A stretch of 64,000 bases of DNA from Saprospiraceae bacterium. Its GTDB lineage: Bacteria; Bacteroidota; Bacteroidia; Chitinophagales; Saprospiraceae. A program made the position numbers and the translations under genes. The DNA lies in assembly GCA_028285085.1 (NCBI GenBank), contig JANQQI010000075.1:62001-126000 (forward strand). Direction: 5' to 3'. Of this stretch, positions 26,628 through 36,771 are shown one piece after another. The notes beneath the pieces are model-generated. The model did not search any database and was not told the origin of the DNA. It was given only the letters and a program-made list of their open reading frames with translations. Numbering within the stretch: position 1 is the first letter of the stretch; each line of letters begins with the position of its first letter.

Positions 26628-29600
26628 CTAGTTGCGAATGACCTTCACCACGCGATCAAAGTCTTTGTCCTTCAAACGGACGTAATAAGACCCCGCCGGG
26701 AAGACAATCAACGATAACTCTGCCGTGAGGACATCGTCATAACGAATCAGACGACTGCGTTGGATCAATTTACCCGCAGCATTGTAAATCTCCACTGGCA
26801 TAAGCTGTCGATCGTCCAAGCCCGAAACATTGATACGGAATACCCCATCGCTTGGATTAGGCAAGACTTCGATTTGGCCCTCGCGGATTAAATCATTGAC
26901 ACTTACCATCACACTTACGGTAACGGTCACCGAAGTAGTACAACCGTCGCCATCACGAATCAAAACGGAGTATTCGCCTGGAGGCAGATTATCAAAGGTG
27001 CCCGAAGTTTGGTAGGTTACTCCATTATCAATAGAAAACTCGTAGGGATCTTCGCCATCACTCACATTCACGGTAATGCTACCATCGCTTGCCGATTGGG
27101 TGGAAGCGCCGGTAGTCGAGACCGTTGTTTGTAAGGTACAAGTGGTAAGTTCTACCTCTATTTCTACCGAACAACCTACATCATCCGTCACCACTACATC
27201 ATAGACTCCCGCTGGTAAGTTGAGGAAAATGGAATTAAATATGAAGTTTTGCCCACCGTCAATACTGTAGAGGTAAGGTCCAAATCCATTGACGATATTG
27301 ATCTGAATGGCGCCATCATTTGCACCGGGAGAAGTTTCATTTCCAATTACCGTTTCAATCTGCAATAAACACGGACCGACAAAGACTTCCAAATCGTAGA
27401 AACATCCCAATGCATCTCGTACGAAAATGACGTACTCTCCTTGTACCAGACCGTCAAAATCCGGGCTGTCCTGGAAAGGATTACCGTTCAAGCTGTATTC
27501 GAAAGGAGCTACACCACTAGTTGGCACTACTGTGAGACTTCCATCCGCAGCACCATCCGCCGAGGCATCGGTAACGTTAACATCCGCCGCTACGGCACAA
27601 GTACCGACAAGTACGGTTTCTTCGTAAGTACAACCAAGTGCATCCTGAACCAATAACTCATATTCTCCTCCTATTAAATTGAGGAAAGAAGGATTATCAA
27701 CGAAAGTCTGTCCTCCATCGATACTGTACTGGAACGGTCCTACCCCATTGCTGGCATCAATGAAAATAGCGCCATTGTTTGCCCCTGCCTCACTTTCATT
27801 GATCACGTTAAGGTTAGCCGTCGTCAAACATTGGTAAGGATTACAAAAATCGTTGATTTCGATGGTTCCAAAATTGGGGTTGATGATCCCTGCTAAGATA
27901 TTGCCATCACCGTCCACAATAGTGTAGCTTCCTTCTACACCACCAAAGCTGATACCGTCTCCGTAAGAATCATTTATCACAAAGGTATAGCAGCCGGGGC
28001 CCATACACCACTCTTCTTCGTAGAGCGTTTGATCATCTGAGTACGGCCCTCCGGTAAATAGCACCTGACCACTTTCATTGCGCACCTCCCAAGTTGTTTC
28101 ATTTGGATAATTATCGGTCAACAACTGCAATTTCACCGATGAGCCATCCGTAATGCCCTGGAAAGTTCGACTTAAAGCGTCATTCTCAGGCCCTTCGTCC
28201 ACCTCGTTATTCGGCATCGAAGTAGCGGCAGCAATCGTATTTTCACCATCAATTAAGTTTTCTAATAACACATAAATCGTATCTGATTCCCCAAAAGCCA
28301 AGTCACCCGTCCATTCGATGATTTGGTCTGCACCGCCGTTGAAGGACCAAGTTACGGTAGTTGAAGTCAGGTTATTCTGTCCTAGATTAGTCACTACGAT
28401 GCCCACCTCTAATTCCGTGGCACAAATCGCATCAGAAATATTTGCAAAGGAGGTAATACTCGCATCGTAGCGAGGGAGCTTGATCACCGGCGTTCGGAGA
28501 GTATCGTTGAATTCGTTGGTATCATCTTGCTGGAAGGTAAAAATGGTCAATTCATATTCCTGATTCACCACCGATAAATCAACTGTATTGCTAAAAGTAT
28601 GTTGGTAAGTATTACCGGGTAGAATGGTCTCCATGACATTATCTGTGGCCACCAAGGCACCATCCAACATCAGTCCTACCTGAAAATCACTGATGGACTC
28701 AATACCATAATTGCGCAAGTTAACGGTAACTGTTTCCGCATCGGTTAATTCAGCCGAGTTTTGCGGTGCAATGACACTAAATGGTCCCATATCGAAGGTA
28801 TCCCGACGCACTTGGAAAGAGACAATCTTGGTTCCCCAGTCGTTGCTCTCCTTCATGTATTCCGAAGTAAACCAGAACGAGCTTCCGTTGGTCTCATCGA
28901 CGGCCATCGCAGCGTAGTCCCCCCAACGGTTGCCCACATGATAGCTCAGACCGGTAGCAAATTCATATTCATCGATAGACATTTCGCCCAGTGGATCTGC
29001 AGGGGTACGGCCGGTATAACGCAAAGAAAGAAAATCGTCCGGCCCCATAACGGAATAGGCCAAACCGATATTTCCGAAAGCATCCATGGCGATACTCCCC
29101 ATGAATCGGTGGTTGTCATCGGGAGAAACTGTTCCTTGCTGATGAATCCCCCACTCGCCGCCATTTGGCTTGCGTAACTCGTACCAACGCACCCCGGCGA
29201 AGTTATTACCATCTACATCGACCACGTGATTCAACACGATGGATTCATGTGTACCGAAATTGCGATAATTCACCCGATGCATGACCACCTGCATTAAAGC
29301 CGAAACCAAGCTGCCATTAGACTGCTCAATACATTCGTAAATACTCAATGCACAAACATCACTATCGAAAGGCTCGGTTGGTAACTCAATCGGACCAGTC
29401 ACAGTAGTGTTGTCAGGATTATCCCAGTCCACATCAATCTCCCAGATTTCGAGCTTATCCACGCCACCATCCCAAGCATCGTCGTACAAACGAACTACCA
29501 TAGCCGGACTACCCGCTGGAGGCGGACTCTGGGCACCATCCCAGTCTACTGGAGTGGCTACCTGAAATGCAAAAGCATTAGCAGCGGGGAATTTAGGTAC

Positions 29601-30431
29601 ACCAACACGCTGCATCGCCGCAGTGGGCTCTCCATTAAGCATCGCATCGCGATCCAATACATAAATAGGGATATTGGGATCGCCACCTTCATTCGTTGTA
29701 ATGTAGTAAGCATCATTCCAAATGCCATATTTTGGGTAATCCGGGAAACTAGGTGCTTGAAATTCGTAAGCATTCCATTCTCCCATTGGGTCGCTGGTTA
29801 CAGAAACTGCGACGAGCATGACGGAGGTAGAAAAATCACCAAATTCCGTCAATACCCAGCGATCAGCACCTTGATCGTAAAGTACAACCGGGTCACCAAA
29901 GCCCGAGATATTGAAATCTTCCCAGAAAACATTGGCACTGGAAGGACCAAACATCAGGTCTCCTTCTTTATTAAAAATCTTAAACACAGAACCGCCACCA
30001 TTAGTGATTTGAATATAGTGGTCGGGACCAACATCACCGTTGGTATCTGGTACACCGATGCCGTTTGCTTCGTCGACGTCGATTCCTTCAATGACCAAGT
30101 CTGGCTCAACAGGGATGGCCGCACGATCTGCATTACCGAAGCTCATTTGGCGAGCGGGATCCTCACCCCGTGGGAAGGCGTTATCATTGATATTTTCCAT
30201 CGGCACATTATCCTTGAAGTTGAGTGGTGCCCGTGGAAAATTCTTTTTCTTAGCTTTTCGTTTAACCTGGTTATTGGGGACTTGCACTGGTTGCTTATCC
30301 CGCAAAGGCGTGGTTTTTCCCAGGAAGCGCGATTGAGAGACTTGAGCCCCTCTGGTTTCCTGCGCCGCCGTCTGCGCTTGCAAGCCGAAAGTGAGCAAGC
30401 ATAAGCAAGTAATTAAAGTCAGGATTCTCAT
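26628..30431 (-). CDS. Large secreted protein with CARDB-like and SprB-type repeats and T9SS sorting domain
   Basis: 1267 residues. The signal peptide ends in FGLQAQT. A basic stretch (NQVKRKAKKKNFPRAP) follows, then a large N-terminal domain (about 100-540) with DTNGDVGPDHYIQ, FGDPVVLYDQGADRWVL and GDYAAMAVDE. That domain looks propeller-like and recurs in Bacteroidota surface proteins. CARDB-like Ig domains lie at about 560-770, then a GCYTFVINDSYGDGIS module, four tandem repeats of about 75 residues (each with GPFQYSIDGGQTF and GEYELLVQDALGC-type ends), and a type A T9SS sorting domain (VLPNPSDGVFRI ... GSYYVRLKD). Predicted surface-exposed; adhesion or matrix role is inference. Same strand as, and paralogous in its repeats to, the gene at 30722. 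Confidence 0.87.
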   Translation of the reverse strand: MRILTLITCLCLLTFGLQAQTAAQETRGAQVSQSRFLGKTTPLRDKQPVQVPNNQVKRKAKKKNFPRAPLNFKDNVPMENINDNAFPRGEDPARQMSFGNADRAAIPVEPDLVIEGIDVDEANGIGVPDTNGDVGPDHYIQITNGGGSVFKIFNKEGDLMFGPSSANVFWEDFNISGFGDPVVLYDQGADRWVLTEFGDFSTSVMLVAVSVTSDPMGEWNAYEFQAPSFPDYPKYGIWNDAYYITTNEGGDPNIPIYVLDRDAMLNGEPTAAMQRVGVPKFPAANAFAFQVATPVDWDGAQSPPPAGSPAMVVRLYDDAWDGGVDKLEIWEIDVDWDNPDNTTVTGPIELPTEPFDSDVCALSIYECIEQSNGSLVSALMQVVMHRVNYRNFGTHESIVLNHVVDVDGNNFAGVRWYELRKPNGGEWGIHQQGTVSPDDNHRFMGSIAMDAFGNIGLAYSVMGPDDFLSLRYTGRTPADPLGEMSIDEYEFATGLSYHVGNRWGDYAAMAVDETNGSSFWFTSEYMKESNDWGTKIVSFQVRRDTFDMGPFSVIAPQNSAELTDAETVTVNLRNYGIESISDFQVGLMLDGALVATDNVMETILPGNTYQHTFSNTVDLSVVNQEYELTIFTFQQDDTNEFNDTLRTPVIKLPRYDASITSFANISDAICATELEVGIVVTNLGQNNLTSTTVTWSFNGGADQIIEWTGDLAFGESDTIYVLLENLIDGENTIAAATSMPNNEVDEGPENDALSRTFQGITDGSSVKLQLLTDNYPNETTWEVRNESGQVLFTGGPYSDDQTLYEEEWCMGPGCYTFVINDSYGDGISFGGVEGSYTIVDGDGNILAGIINPNFGTIEINDFCNPYQCLTTANLNVINESEAGANNGAIFIDASNGVGPFQYSIDGGQTFVDNPSFLNLIGGEYELLVQDALGCTYEETVLVGTCAVAADVNVTDASADGAADGSLTVVPTSGVAPFEYSLNGNPFQDSPDFDGLVQGEYVIFVRDALGCFYDLEVFVGPCLLQIETVIGNETSPGANDGAIQINIVNGFGPYLYSIDGGQNFIFNSIFLNLPAGVYDVVVTDDVGCSVEIEVELTTCTLQTTVSTTGASTQSASDGSITVNVSDGEDPYEFSIDNGVTYQTSGTFDNLPPGEYSVLIRDGDGCTTSVTVTVSVMVSVNDLIREGQIEVLPNPSDGVFRINVSGLDDRQLMPVEIYNAAGKLIQRSRLIRYDDVLTAELSLIVFPAGSYYVRLKDKDFDRVVKVIRN

Positions 30432-30488
30432 CGAGTTGAAGTTTTAGTTACTTAAGTTTTAAAGATGGTTGTCAGTGTTTGGCAGAAT

Positions 30489-30508
30489 GATCAAAGATTA
30501 TTTTGATC
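30489..30508. repeat. Short perfect inverted repeat upstream of the SprB-repeat gene
   Basis: GATCAAA (30489-30495) / TTTGATC (30502-30508) with a 6-nt loop, about 60 nt upstream of the ATG at 30431. It may be an operator or a weak hairpin. Nothing else was seen in the 290-nt gap. Confidence 0.3.
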
Positions 30509-30721
30509 GCTTATGGGTGAACATCCATTAGATTTAAGGCCGCCTTAGCAGCATCCATATCTATATTTACTAAATCGCAACTTGAGATTGGCAGTTAAGG
30601 AAGATGTTAATTAGCATCTTATTGATAACTTCTTTGAGGATAGATCACTTTGACAAGGTAAGGATTTCGTAAGGAAATGATTATAAATTATAATTATAAA
30701 AATGTCCTGTTAAGGTCATAA

Positions 30722-33700
30722 TTAAGGTTGAAGCAGAATTTTCTGTAAATAGACCGGCTTTTCATGATTTTGCAGCTGTAAAAAATAAAGTCCTGCGGTT
30801 AGGTTACTCATCCAAATTTCCTGACGTTCATTGTTTAGGGTACCCGCTGTTACAACTTGCCCTAAGGTGTTGAGCAGACGATAATTCAGTGGTTGAAAGG
30901 GGGTAACAGTGAGTATAAAATGATCCTTGGCGGGGTTAGGGAATACGTGGATTTCTAATTCCTGTCGCGGGTTTCTCGTATCAGTGAGGCCTTCCACATC
31001 TACCCATTGCACTTGACTACAATTTTGGCTATCCGTCACCGTTACAGCATAACTACCGGGTGAGAGATTGATTGCGATGGAGTCGGATTGCTCGCCGGTG
31101 GCCGCATCCCAAAGGAAGGTAAATGGAGGTAGGCCACCGCTGACAATGACTGTGGCCGTCCCTTCCGCCTGACCCCACTCGCTAGGCGTAGAAGATGGGA
31201 TTAAACTCAAGTCATTATCAGGAGCGTGAACGGTACTATTCGACAAAATTAAAAAGCAACCATTGGCATCGTAGACGGTGCACTGAAAGATACCTGTCGA
31301 CAGGTCTGTGATTTCAGCAGTACTATCTCCATTGCTCCATTGATAGGTATAAGGTGGAGTCCCTCCCGTCAAATCTAAACTAATCATCCCATCCGCACCA
31401 CCGCAGGTCGTAACATCAGAAATTTGTAGATTCACTAACTCCAGTGCACTATCGGGGCCGCTTATCGTTGCATTTAAGATTTGAACGCACTGGTTGGCAT
31501 CCTGAATCGTACAGCTATAAATCCCGGGGGTCAATTGATTGATATTGGGGCTCATAGCTCCTGTATTCCACTCGTAGCTATAAGGTGGCGTTCCACCCGT
31601 AACCTCTATGGCAATACTTCCATCCGCTAGATTGAAGCAACTTACCTGCCCAATTTGGGTGGAAGCAATCGATATAGGCGCTTCTGGTTCCTCGATGGTA
31701 AAAACATAAGTAACCAGTTCGCAGTTATTGACATCGGTAACGGTCAGCTCGTAATCCCCGGCCGACAAGTCCGAAATATCTTCGGTGGTCGCGCCGTGGT
31801 TCCACGCAAAATTGTAGGGAGGCGTACCACCAGTCATCAACAAATTAATACTTCCATCTTCCTGACCGTAGCAAGACATATCCTCCAAGCCGAGTAAGAA
31901 AAAGGCCAGAGGCTCGGGCTCGCTGACACTGATCCAGGGCGTTATGCCCACACACCCATTAGCATCTGTAATTGTCAACTGGTAATCTCCACCACTGAGG
32001 TTATCGTTGATCACCGCGGTAGTTCCATTGCTCCAATTATATTGATAAGGTGGTAAGCCGCCTTGGGGCACAACGGTGATTTGACCATTGTCAGCTCCGG
32101 CACAGTCTACTGGGATCAAATTATCTACCGCCACTGGAAAGCCATCCTGATTTTGCGGAATCACAACTTCCGCTAAAACATCGGTGCAGCCTTCGTTATC
32201 CGTGACCGTAAGCTGATAAGTACCGCTACTTTGCCCATTGATATCTGGCGCCATGCTACCATTCGACCACAAATAAGCATAAGCCGGGCTTCCACCACTG
32301 ACCTGTACCGAAGCGGCGCCCGAATTGGGATTTAGGCAACCGGCAGCTTCAACGGCCATGAGTTCAAGCTGGAGTTTTTCGGGCTCTGTGAGGCTGAACG
32401 GGGCGCTTGTACCGAAGCAGCCGAGGGGATCCACCACTGTCACTTGGTACACACCTGCCTCCAAATCACTCAAATCCTCGGTGGTTCTTCCATTTGTCCA
32501 GGTGTAATGGTAATCACCATTTCCACCGCTTACCGTCACATCAATACTGCCTTCAGCCTCGCCGTTACAACGCAGCGTTTCTAAAGTTTGGAGACTAATT
32601 TCAATTGGTTCTGGTGCAGTGATAACAAACGTATCCGAAGTCGCAAAACAACCGCGATTATCCGTAATCGTAGCATAATAACTTCCGCCAGACAATTCGA
32701 TTAAATCTTCACTATCTGTCCCGAGATTCCAATTTAAGTTGTAAGGGGCTTCGCCACCCTGAGGCGAAACAAATAATAGCCCATCAGACGTTTCTGCACA
32801 ACTAGCGCCAGTCAATTCGTCAACTTGCAGAGATAGGGTATCTGCATTTTCAATGGGCACCGGTCCAATCATTTCACTACAACCATTGGCATCTGTGATC
32901 GTCAAAGTATAACTTCCTGCACTTAAATTAGTACGATCTTCCGTTACGGGGCCATCTTCCCATTCAAATTGGTAAGGTAAAGTTCCACCAACTACGGTTA
33001 AATCAATTGTTCCATCCGCTAATCCCTGACAGGTAGCTGGTTGTGTCGTGGCCGCAGTGAGCGATAAGACCGTAGGTGCTTGAAGTTCAATGAGTCCACT
33101 CTCTAGCGTGCACCCATTGAAATCTATTAAAGTAAAGGCGTAATTTCCCGAAAAAAGATTATCCAGCGAAAGATCCGCCATCCCTGTGTTCCAACTGATA
33201 GTATAGGGCGCTGTACCGCCAGAAGGCGTAACGCTGAGTGCACCATCGGCAATGCCATTACACGTTGGTGTAGAAAGATTAACAGTATAGTCTAAAATGT
33301 CTGGTTCTTGTAAAGATATCGTTTGCACAAGATCACACCCTAATGCATCAATTACGGTAACGATGTAATCTCCTGCCAAAAGCTCACTATTTTCAAATCC
33401 AAGTACGCCGTTCGACCAAAAGTACTGATAAGGAGAACGTCCACCTTGGGCATTGACACGAATAGCTCCCGTAGTAGTTCCAAAACAAGCTGGATCAGTT
33501 TGCTCTTCAATTTGTAGTGATAAAGGTGTAGGATCGTTAATCGTGAACAGTACATTATTCAGTTCACATCCATTTCCATCTATTAAATCAAAACTATAAT
33601 CGCCTGCTTCTAAAGCACTGATTTGAGGCTGTGTATCACCATTATTCCATTGAAAAGAATAAGGTGGCGTTCCGCCCAAAGGCATCACATTGATTTGTCC

Positions 33701-36586
33701 ATCATTATTTCCGACACAAGTAGGCTCTGATACATCCGCAATAAAGGTCAGAGGTAACGGTTCGGGTAAGAAAAGGCTATCTAGAATATTTTCACAATCG
33801 CCATCGGTAATGGTTAATACATACCATCCTGTTGACAAATCACTTAAATCTTCGGTGTTTGCCCCCGTATTCCATGCAAAGCTAGGACTCGTTCCACTCA
33901 CTTCCAAATCAATACGTCCGTCCGCAGCCCCAGCACAACTTGCCGGCGTAATGATAACATCTCCCTCTACGATGGCTCCGGGGCCATTCACAAATTGATT
34001 CGGAATCGTCAAAGAACAGTTTGCGGCATCAGTTACAACAATAGTATATGCTCCCTGAGATAAGTCGCTGATGGTCACTGCACTGGTTTGTTGGTTTAAG
34101 CTGCCATTTTGTGGTCCTGTCCAGGTTAGATCAAAGGGGGAAACACCGTCCAGAAAGTCTAAGTTGATCACACCATCCTCTCCGGCACAATCACTGACTG
34201 GATCAATAACGATATTCACGCTGGAGATCGATGGTAAAGTTTCTACCCAAAGCGTATCTGTACCTGTACACCCATTTGCGTCTGTAATTCTAAGCGTATA
34301 ACTATTGATGCCCGCTAATACTCCCGCTTCAATAGTAGTGCTTAGCCCCAAACTACCATTGCTCCAATCGTAACTGTAGGGTGCCAATCCTGTTCCTGTA
34401 GGTTGGGCATTGATTTCTGCTTCGAATCGACGACACCACCGCAAGGTATCCGCAGCCAAGATGTCAATACCCGGAGCCTCTAATACCTCTACGGTCACTG
34501 CCACTTCGTCGGTACATCCCAAGCCAGTAGTTGATTTGATAAAATAGGTCGTCGTGGTAGCAGGCTGTACAATTGTCGACGCTAGTAAATTACCCAAATC
34601 GGCGGGACTTGCATCGTGATAAGTCAGGGTACCTCCCGTTAGATTGGCATCAAAGACGGGGACGCTAGCTAAATCAAAGTTACTCCCTGCACAAATGGAC
34701 CAGTTCCCCGAAACACTCAAATCGGGTAGCGATTCAACATTCACCGTAACCGCGGTGCGCTGGGGTGCGGTACACCCACTATCTAAAGAATCCAAAACAT
34801 AGTAGGTCGTAGTGTTTGATAGTGAAGGGGTATTAAAAGTATTTCCTGCGGCTAAAACTTGGGTATCATTGGGGCCGGCAAACCAGTACAAAGTGCCGTA
34901 TTGATTACCATCGCCATTTAGAGTCGCAGTGCTTCCACTACAAATGGTTACCGAAAGAACTTGTGGTAAGGGAAGAATAAGGTCATCTGTGGGATCACAA
35001 TTTTCATCGATTCCGTTACAAGGGATTTCAATAGCGTCTGGATTAATAAAAATATTGGAATCATCGCAATCCAAAGCATTGGTTCGGTATCCCGCAGGTG
35101 GCATATCAGTGCAAACAGTGATGGTATTCATGGGATCTCCGAAACCATCTGAATCCGTATCGGCGTAGAATACATTTTGCTGACCAGAAAGTATAGAGCC
35201 GTAAAACGTCAGCTGATCAAGCGCGATATCACCACGAAAGCTATCTCCGGTTGTTCCCACGAAACGCATTCTGGTCAATTGTCCGTTATACGCACTCAGG
35301 TCGATCCATGCGGTATACCATTGATTACCTTGATTGCCTTGGGTCGTCCAGAGATTATCCCAAGTCAGGCCACCGTCGACCGTGATTTGTAGCTCCAGCC
35401 TATTGATATGTATCCCGTACATGTGATAGTTAAAAGAGAAGTGGCAATCACCATTATCAGCACCAATAAGCAAGCATTGGGATTCCAAAATACATTGACT
35501 GCCGTCCTGACAAGCACTTCCCGAACTTTCGATGTACAAATAGTTGCCACCGCCGCTAATGTCGTCATCGGGGCCAGTGCTGGAAGAAGCCGTTCCGCCT
35601 TGATCAACCAACCAATCAAAATCATCGCTACTACTATTCATCCAGGTGCCGATCAAAGGACAAAATGCTCCACAAGTCGTGGGACAGGTCGATAAGGCAT
35701 CAAAATCATCCAGCAAGGTGGCGGCCGGCGTATTACAAAGGGTTTCTATCGAAACAGGACAAGAATTAGGGGTATAACCGCCACCGTCACAGCGGCTGCG
35801 CAAATAAATATCATAAGCTGTTAATTGATCCAGTCCAGAAAGCGTGTATGGCTGAGTGGTTGGGCAACTAATTGTAACCAGTGTTCCACCTCCAGCAAAG
35901 GCTCCGGTACCGGGAATAAACCCGGGGGGGCCATATTCGATGAGTGTTTCGGCACAATCTCCCGTATCCCAACTCAGTTGAACATCAAAAGCACTATAAT
36001 CATCAGCGGTCACATTGAGCGGTACGGTACAAGTAACGGTCGAAAACACCAGCTCGACGAAGTGTAATCGCCCCTGATCATTTGCCGCATCATCACACAG
36101 TTCGATCATCCAAAATCCATTTGGATTACTGCCATCGTTGAAGTCATCAAAATCTCCTTCGGGACGATACGCACCACTAAAAGGTGGCGTTCCCTCGGTT
36201 ATAGATAAGCAGGCTTGACGATTGAAACTTGTATAATCAGAACAGGTAGGATCAAAGGGGTTTCCGTAATGATCGGCTCCTCCCCCGTTATCGGTGCTTA
36301 ATTCAACAGTTTTTCCACCGGGAGAACGTAGGTGAATATCCAGATCACTATCCCAAGTATGCTCAACAATCAGTCGAACCTCTTCCAGAATGACATCTGA
36401 ACCGAAATTGATTCCTCCTGCATTAGTCACTTCAAAGAAATAGCGATGAGAAGCGGTACAACTGTTATCAAAAATCGTCATACCAATATTACAATTGGCT
36501 ACCGATTCGGAGGCAAAAGTTTGTCCGTACAGTGCACTAGAAAACAGGGAAAAACATAACCAAACGGAGTATAACCGCAAGATCAT
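30722..36586 (-). CDS. Giant modular surface protein: P-domain, MAM-like, about 14 SprB repeats, T9SS sorting domain
   Basis: 1954 residues. The signal peptide ends at SALYGQT. Modules in order are a proprotein-convertase P-domain (about 25-185: LEEVRLIVEHTWDSDLDIHL, PNGFWMIELCDDA); a fibronectin III-like domain; a MAM-like jelly roll (about 285-465: GTWMNSSSDDFDWLVD, LQITVDGGLTWDNLW); an Asp-rich putative metal-binding segment (YADTDSDGFGD ... NALDCDDSN ... CNGIDENCD); Ig-like units; 14 clear SprB repeats of about 77 residues (about 790-1870), each with C..G..DG.I...V.GG.PPY.Y.W..G and G.Y.LTVTD..GC; and a type A T9SS sorting domain (HVFPNPAKDHFIL ... AGLYFLQL). SprB-type proteins are mobile adhesins in gliding Bacteroidota. 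A P-domain without a peptidase is notable. Confidence 0.92.
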   Translation of the reverse strand: MILRLYSVWLCFSLFSSALYGQTFASESVANCNIGMTIFDNSCTASHRYFFEVTNAGGINFGSDVILEEVRLIVEHTWDSDLDIHLRSPGGKTVELSTDNGGGADHYGNPFDPTCSDYTSFNRQACLSITEGTPPFSGAYRPEGDFDDFNDGSNPNGFWMIELCDDAANDQGRLHFVELVFSTVTCTVPLNVTADDYSAFDVQLSWDTGDCAETLIEYGPPGFIPGTGAFAGGGTLVTISCPTTQPYTLSGLDQLTAYDIYLRSRCDGGGYTPNSCPVSIETLCNTPAATLLDDFDALSTCPTTCGAFCPLIGTWMNSSSDDFDWLVDQGGTASSSTGPDDDISGGGNYLYIESSGSACQDGSQCILESQCLLIGADNGDCHFSFNYHMYGIHINRLELQITVDGGLTWDNLWTTQGNQGNQWYTAWIDLSAYNGQLTRMRFVGTTGDSFRGDIALDQLTFYGSILSGQQNVFYADTDSDGFGDPMNTITVCTDMPPAGYRTNALDCDDSNIFINPDAIEIPCNGIDENCDPTDDLILPLPQVLSVTICSGSTATLNGDGNQYGTLYWFAGPNDTQVLAAGNTFNTPSLSNTTTYYVLDSLDSGCTAPQRTAVTVNVESLPDLSVSGNWSICAGSNFDLASVPVFDANLTGGTLTYHDASPADLGNLLASTIVQPATTTTYFIKSTTGLGCTDEVAVTVEVLEAPGIDILAADTLRWCRRFEAEINAQPTGTGLAPYSYDWSNGSLGLSTTIEAGVLAGINSYTLRITDANGCTGTDTLWVETLPSISSVNIVIDPVSDCAGEDGVINLDFLDGVSPFDLTWTGPQNGSLNQQTSAVTISDLSQGAYTIVVTDAANCSLTIPNQFVNGPGAIVEGDVIITPASCAGAADGRIDLEVSGTSPSFAWNTGANTEDLSDLSTGWYVLTITDGDCENILDSLFLPEPLPLTFIADVSEPTCVGNNDGQINVMPLGGTPPYSFQWNNGDTQPQISALEAGDYSFDLIDGNGCELNNVLFTINDPTPLSLQIEEQTDPACFGTTTGAIRVNAQGGRSPYQYFWSNGVLGFENSELLAGDYIVTVIDALGCDLVQTISLQEPDILDYTVNLSTPTCNGIADGALSVTPSGGTAPYTISWNTGMADLSLDNLFSGNYAFTLIDFNGCTLESGLIELQAPTVLSLTAATTQPATCQGLADGTIDLTVVGGTLPYQFEWEDGPVTEDRTNLSAGSYTLTITDANGCSEMIGPVPIENADTLSLQVDELTGASCAETSDGLLFVSPQGGEAPYNLNWNLGTDSEDLIELSGGSYYATITDNRGCFATSDTFVITAPEPIEISLQTLETLRCNGEAEGSIDVTVSGGNGDYHYTWTNGRTTEDLSDLEAGVYQVTVVDPLGCFGTSAPFSLTEPEKLQLELMAVEAAGCLNPNSGAASVQVSGGSPAYAYLWSNGSMAPDINGQSSGTYQLTVTDNEGCTDVLAEVVIPQNQDGFPVAVDNLIPVDCAGADNGQITVVPQGGLPPYQYNWSNGTTAVINDNLSGGDYQLTITDANGCVGITPWISVSEPEPLAFFLLGLEDMSCYGQEDGSINLLMTGGTPPYNFAWNHGATTEDISDLSAGDYELTVTDVNNCELVTYVFTIEEPEAPISIASTQIGQVSCFNLADGSIAIEVTGGTPPYSYEWNTGAMSPNINQLTPGIYSCTIQDANQCVQILNATISGPDSALELVNLQISDVTTCGGADGMISLDLTGGTPPYTYQWSNGDSTAEITDLSTGIFQCTVYDANGCFLILSNSTVHAPDNDLSLIPSSTPSEWGQAEGTATVIVSGGLPPFTFLWDAATGEQSDSIAINLSPGSYAVTVTDSQNCSQVQWVDVEGLTDTRNPRQELEIHVFPNPAKDHFILTVTPFQPLNYRLLNTLGQVVTAGTLNNERQEIWMSNLTAGLYFLQLQNHEKPVYLQKILLQP

Positions 36587-36771
36587 AGATCGTAAGTTTG
36601 TTCAATCAATCCCAAGCAGTAGATAAATAGTTACTCAGGTGTTTATTTCGGCTGGGTGCTCGAAAGCGAAAAGATCACCCTACAATATTACGGATTAAAA
36701 TTGCAAATTGAACCTAATTCCTCATAAATTCATTCTCGGATTAACGACATAGTGGAACAAAATCAGTACCT

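Noticed and set aside
29757..30404. 215-codon plus-strand frame antisense to the 26628 surface protein
   Set aside because: It lies opposite the signal peptide and N-terminal domain of a convincing gene and has no domain of its own.
31000..34300. Regular repetition at about 230-nt spacing that could suggest a CRISPR or tandem satellite
   Set aside because: It is the coding DNA of SprB protein repeats (about 77 codons each); the DNA copies are divergent and stay in one open frame.
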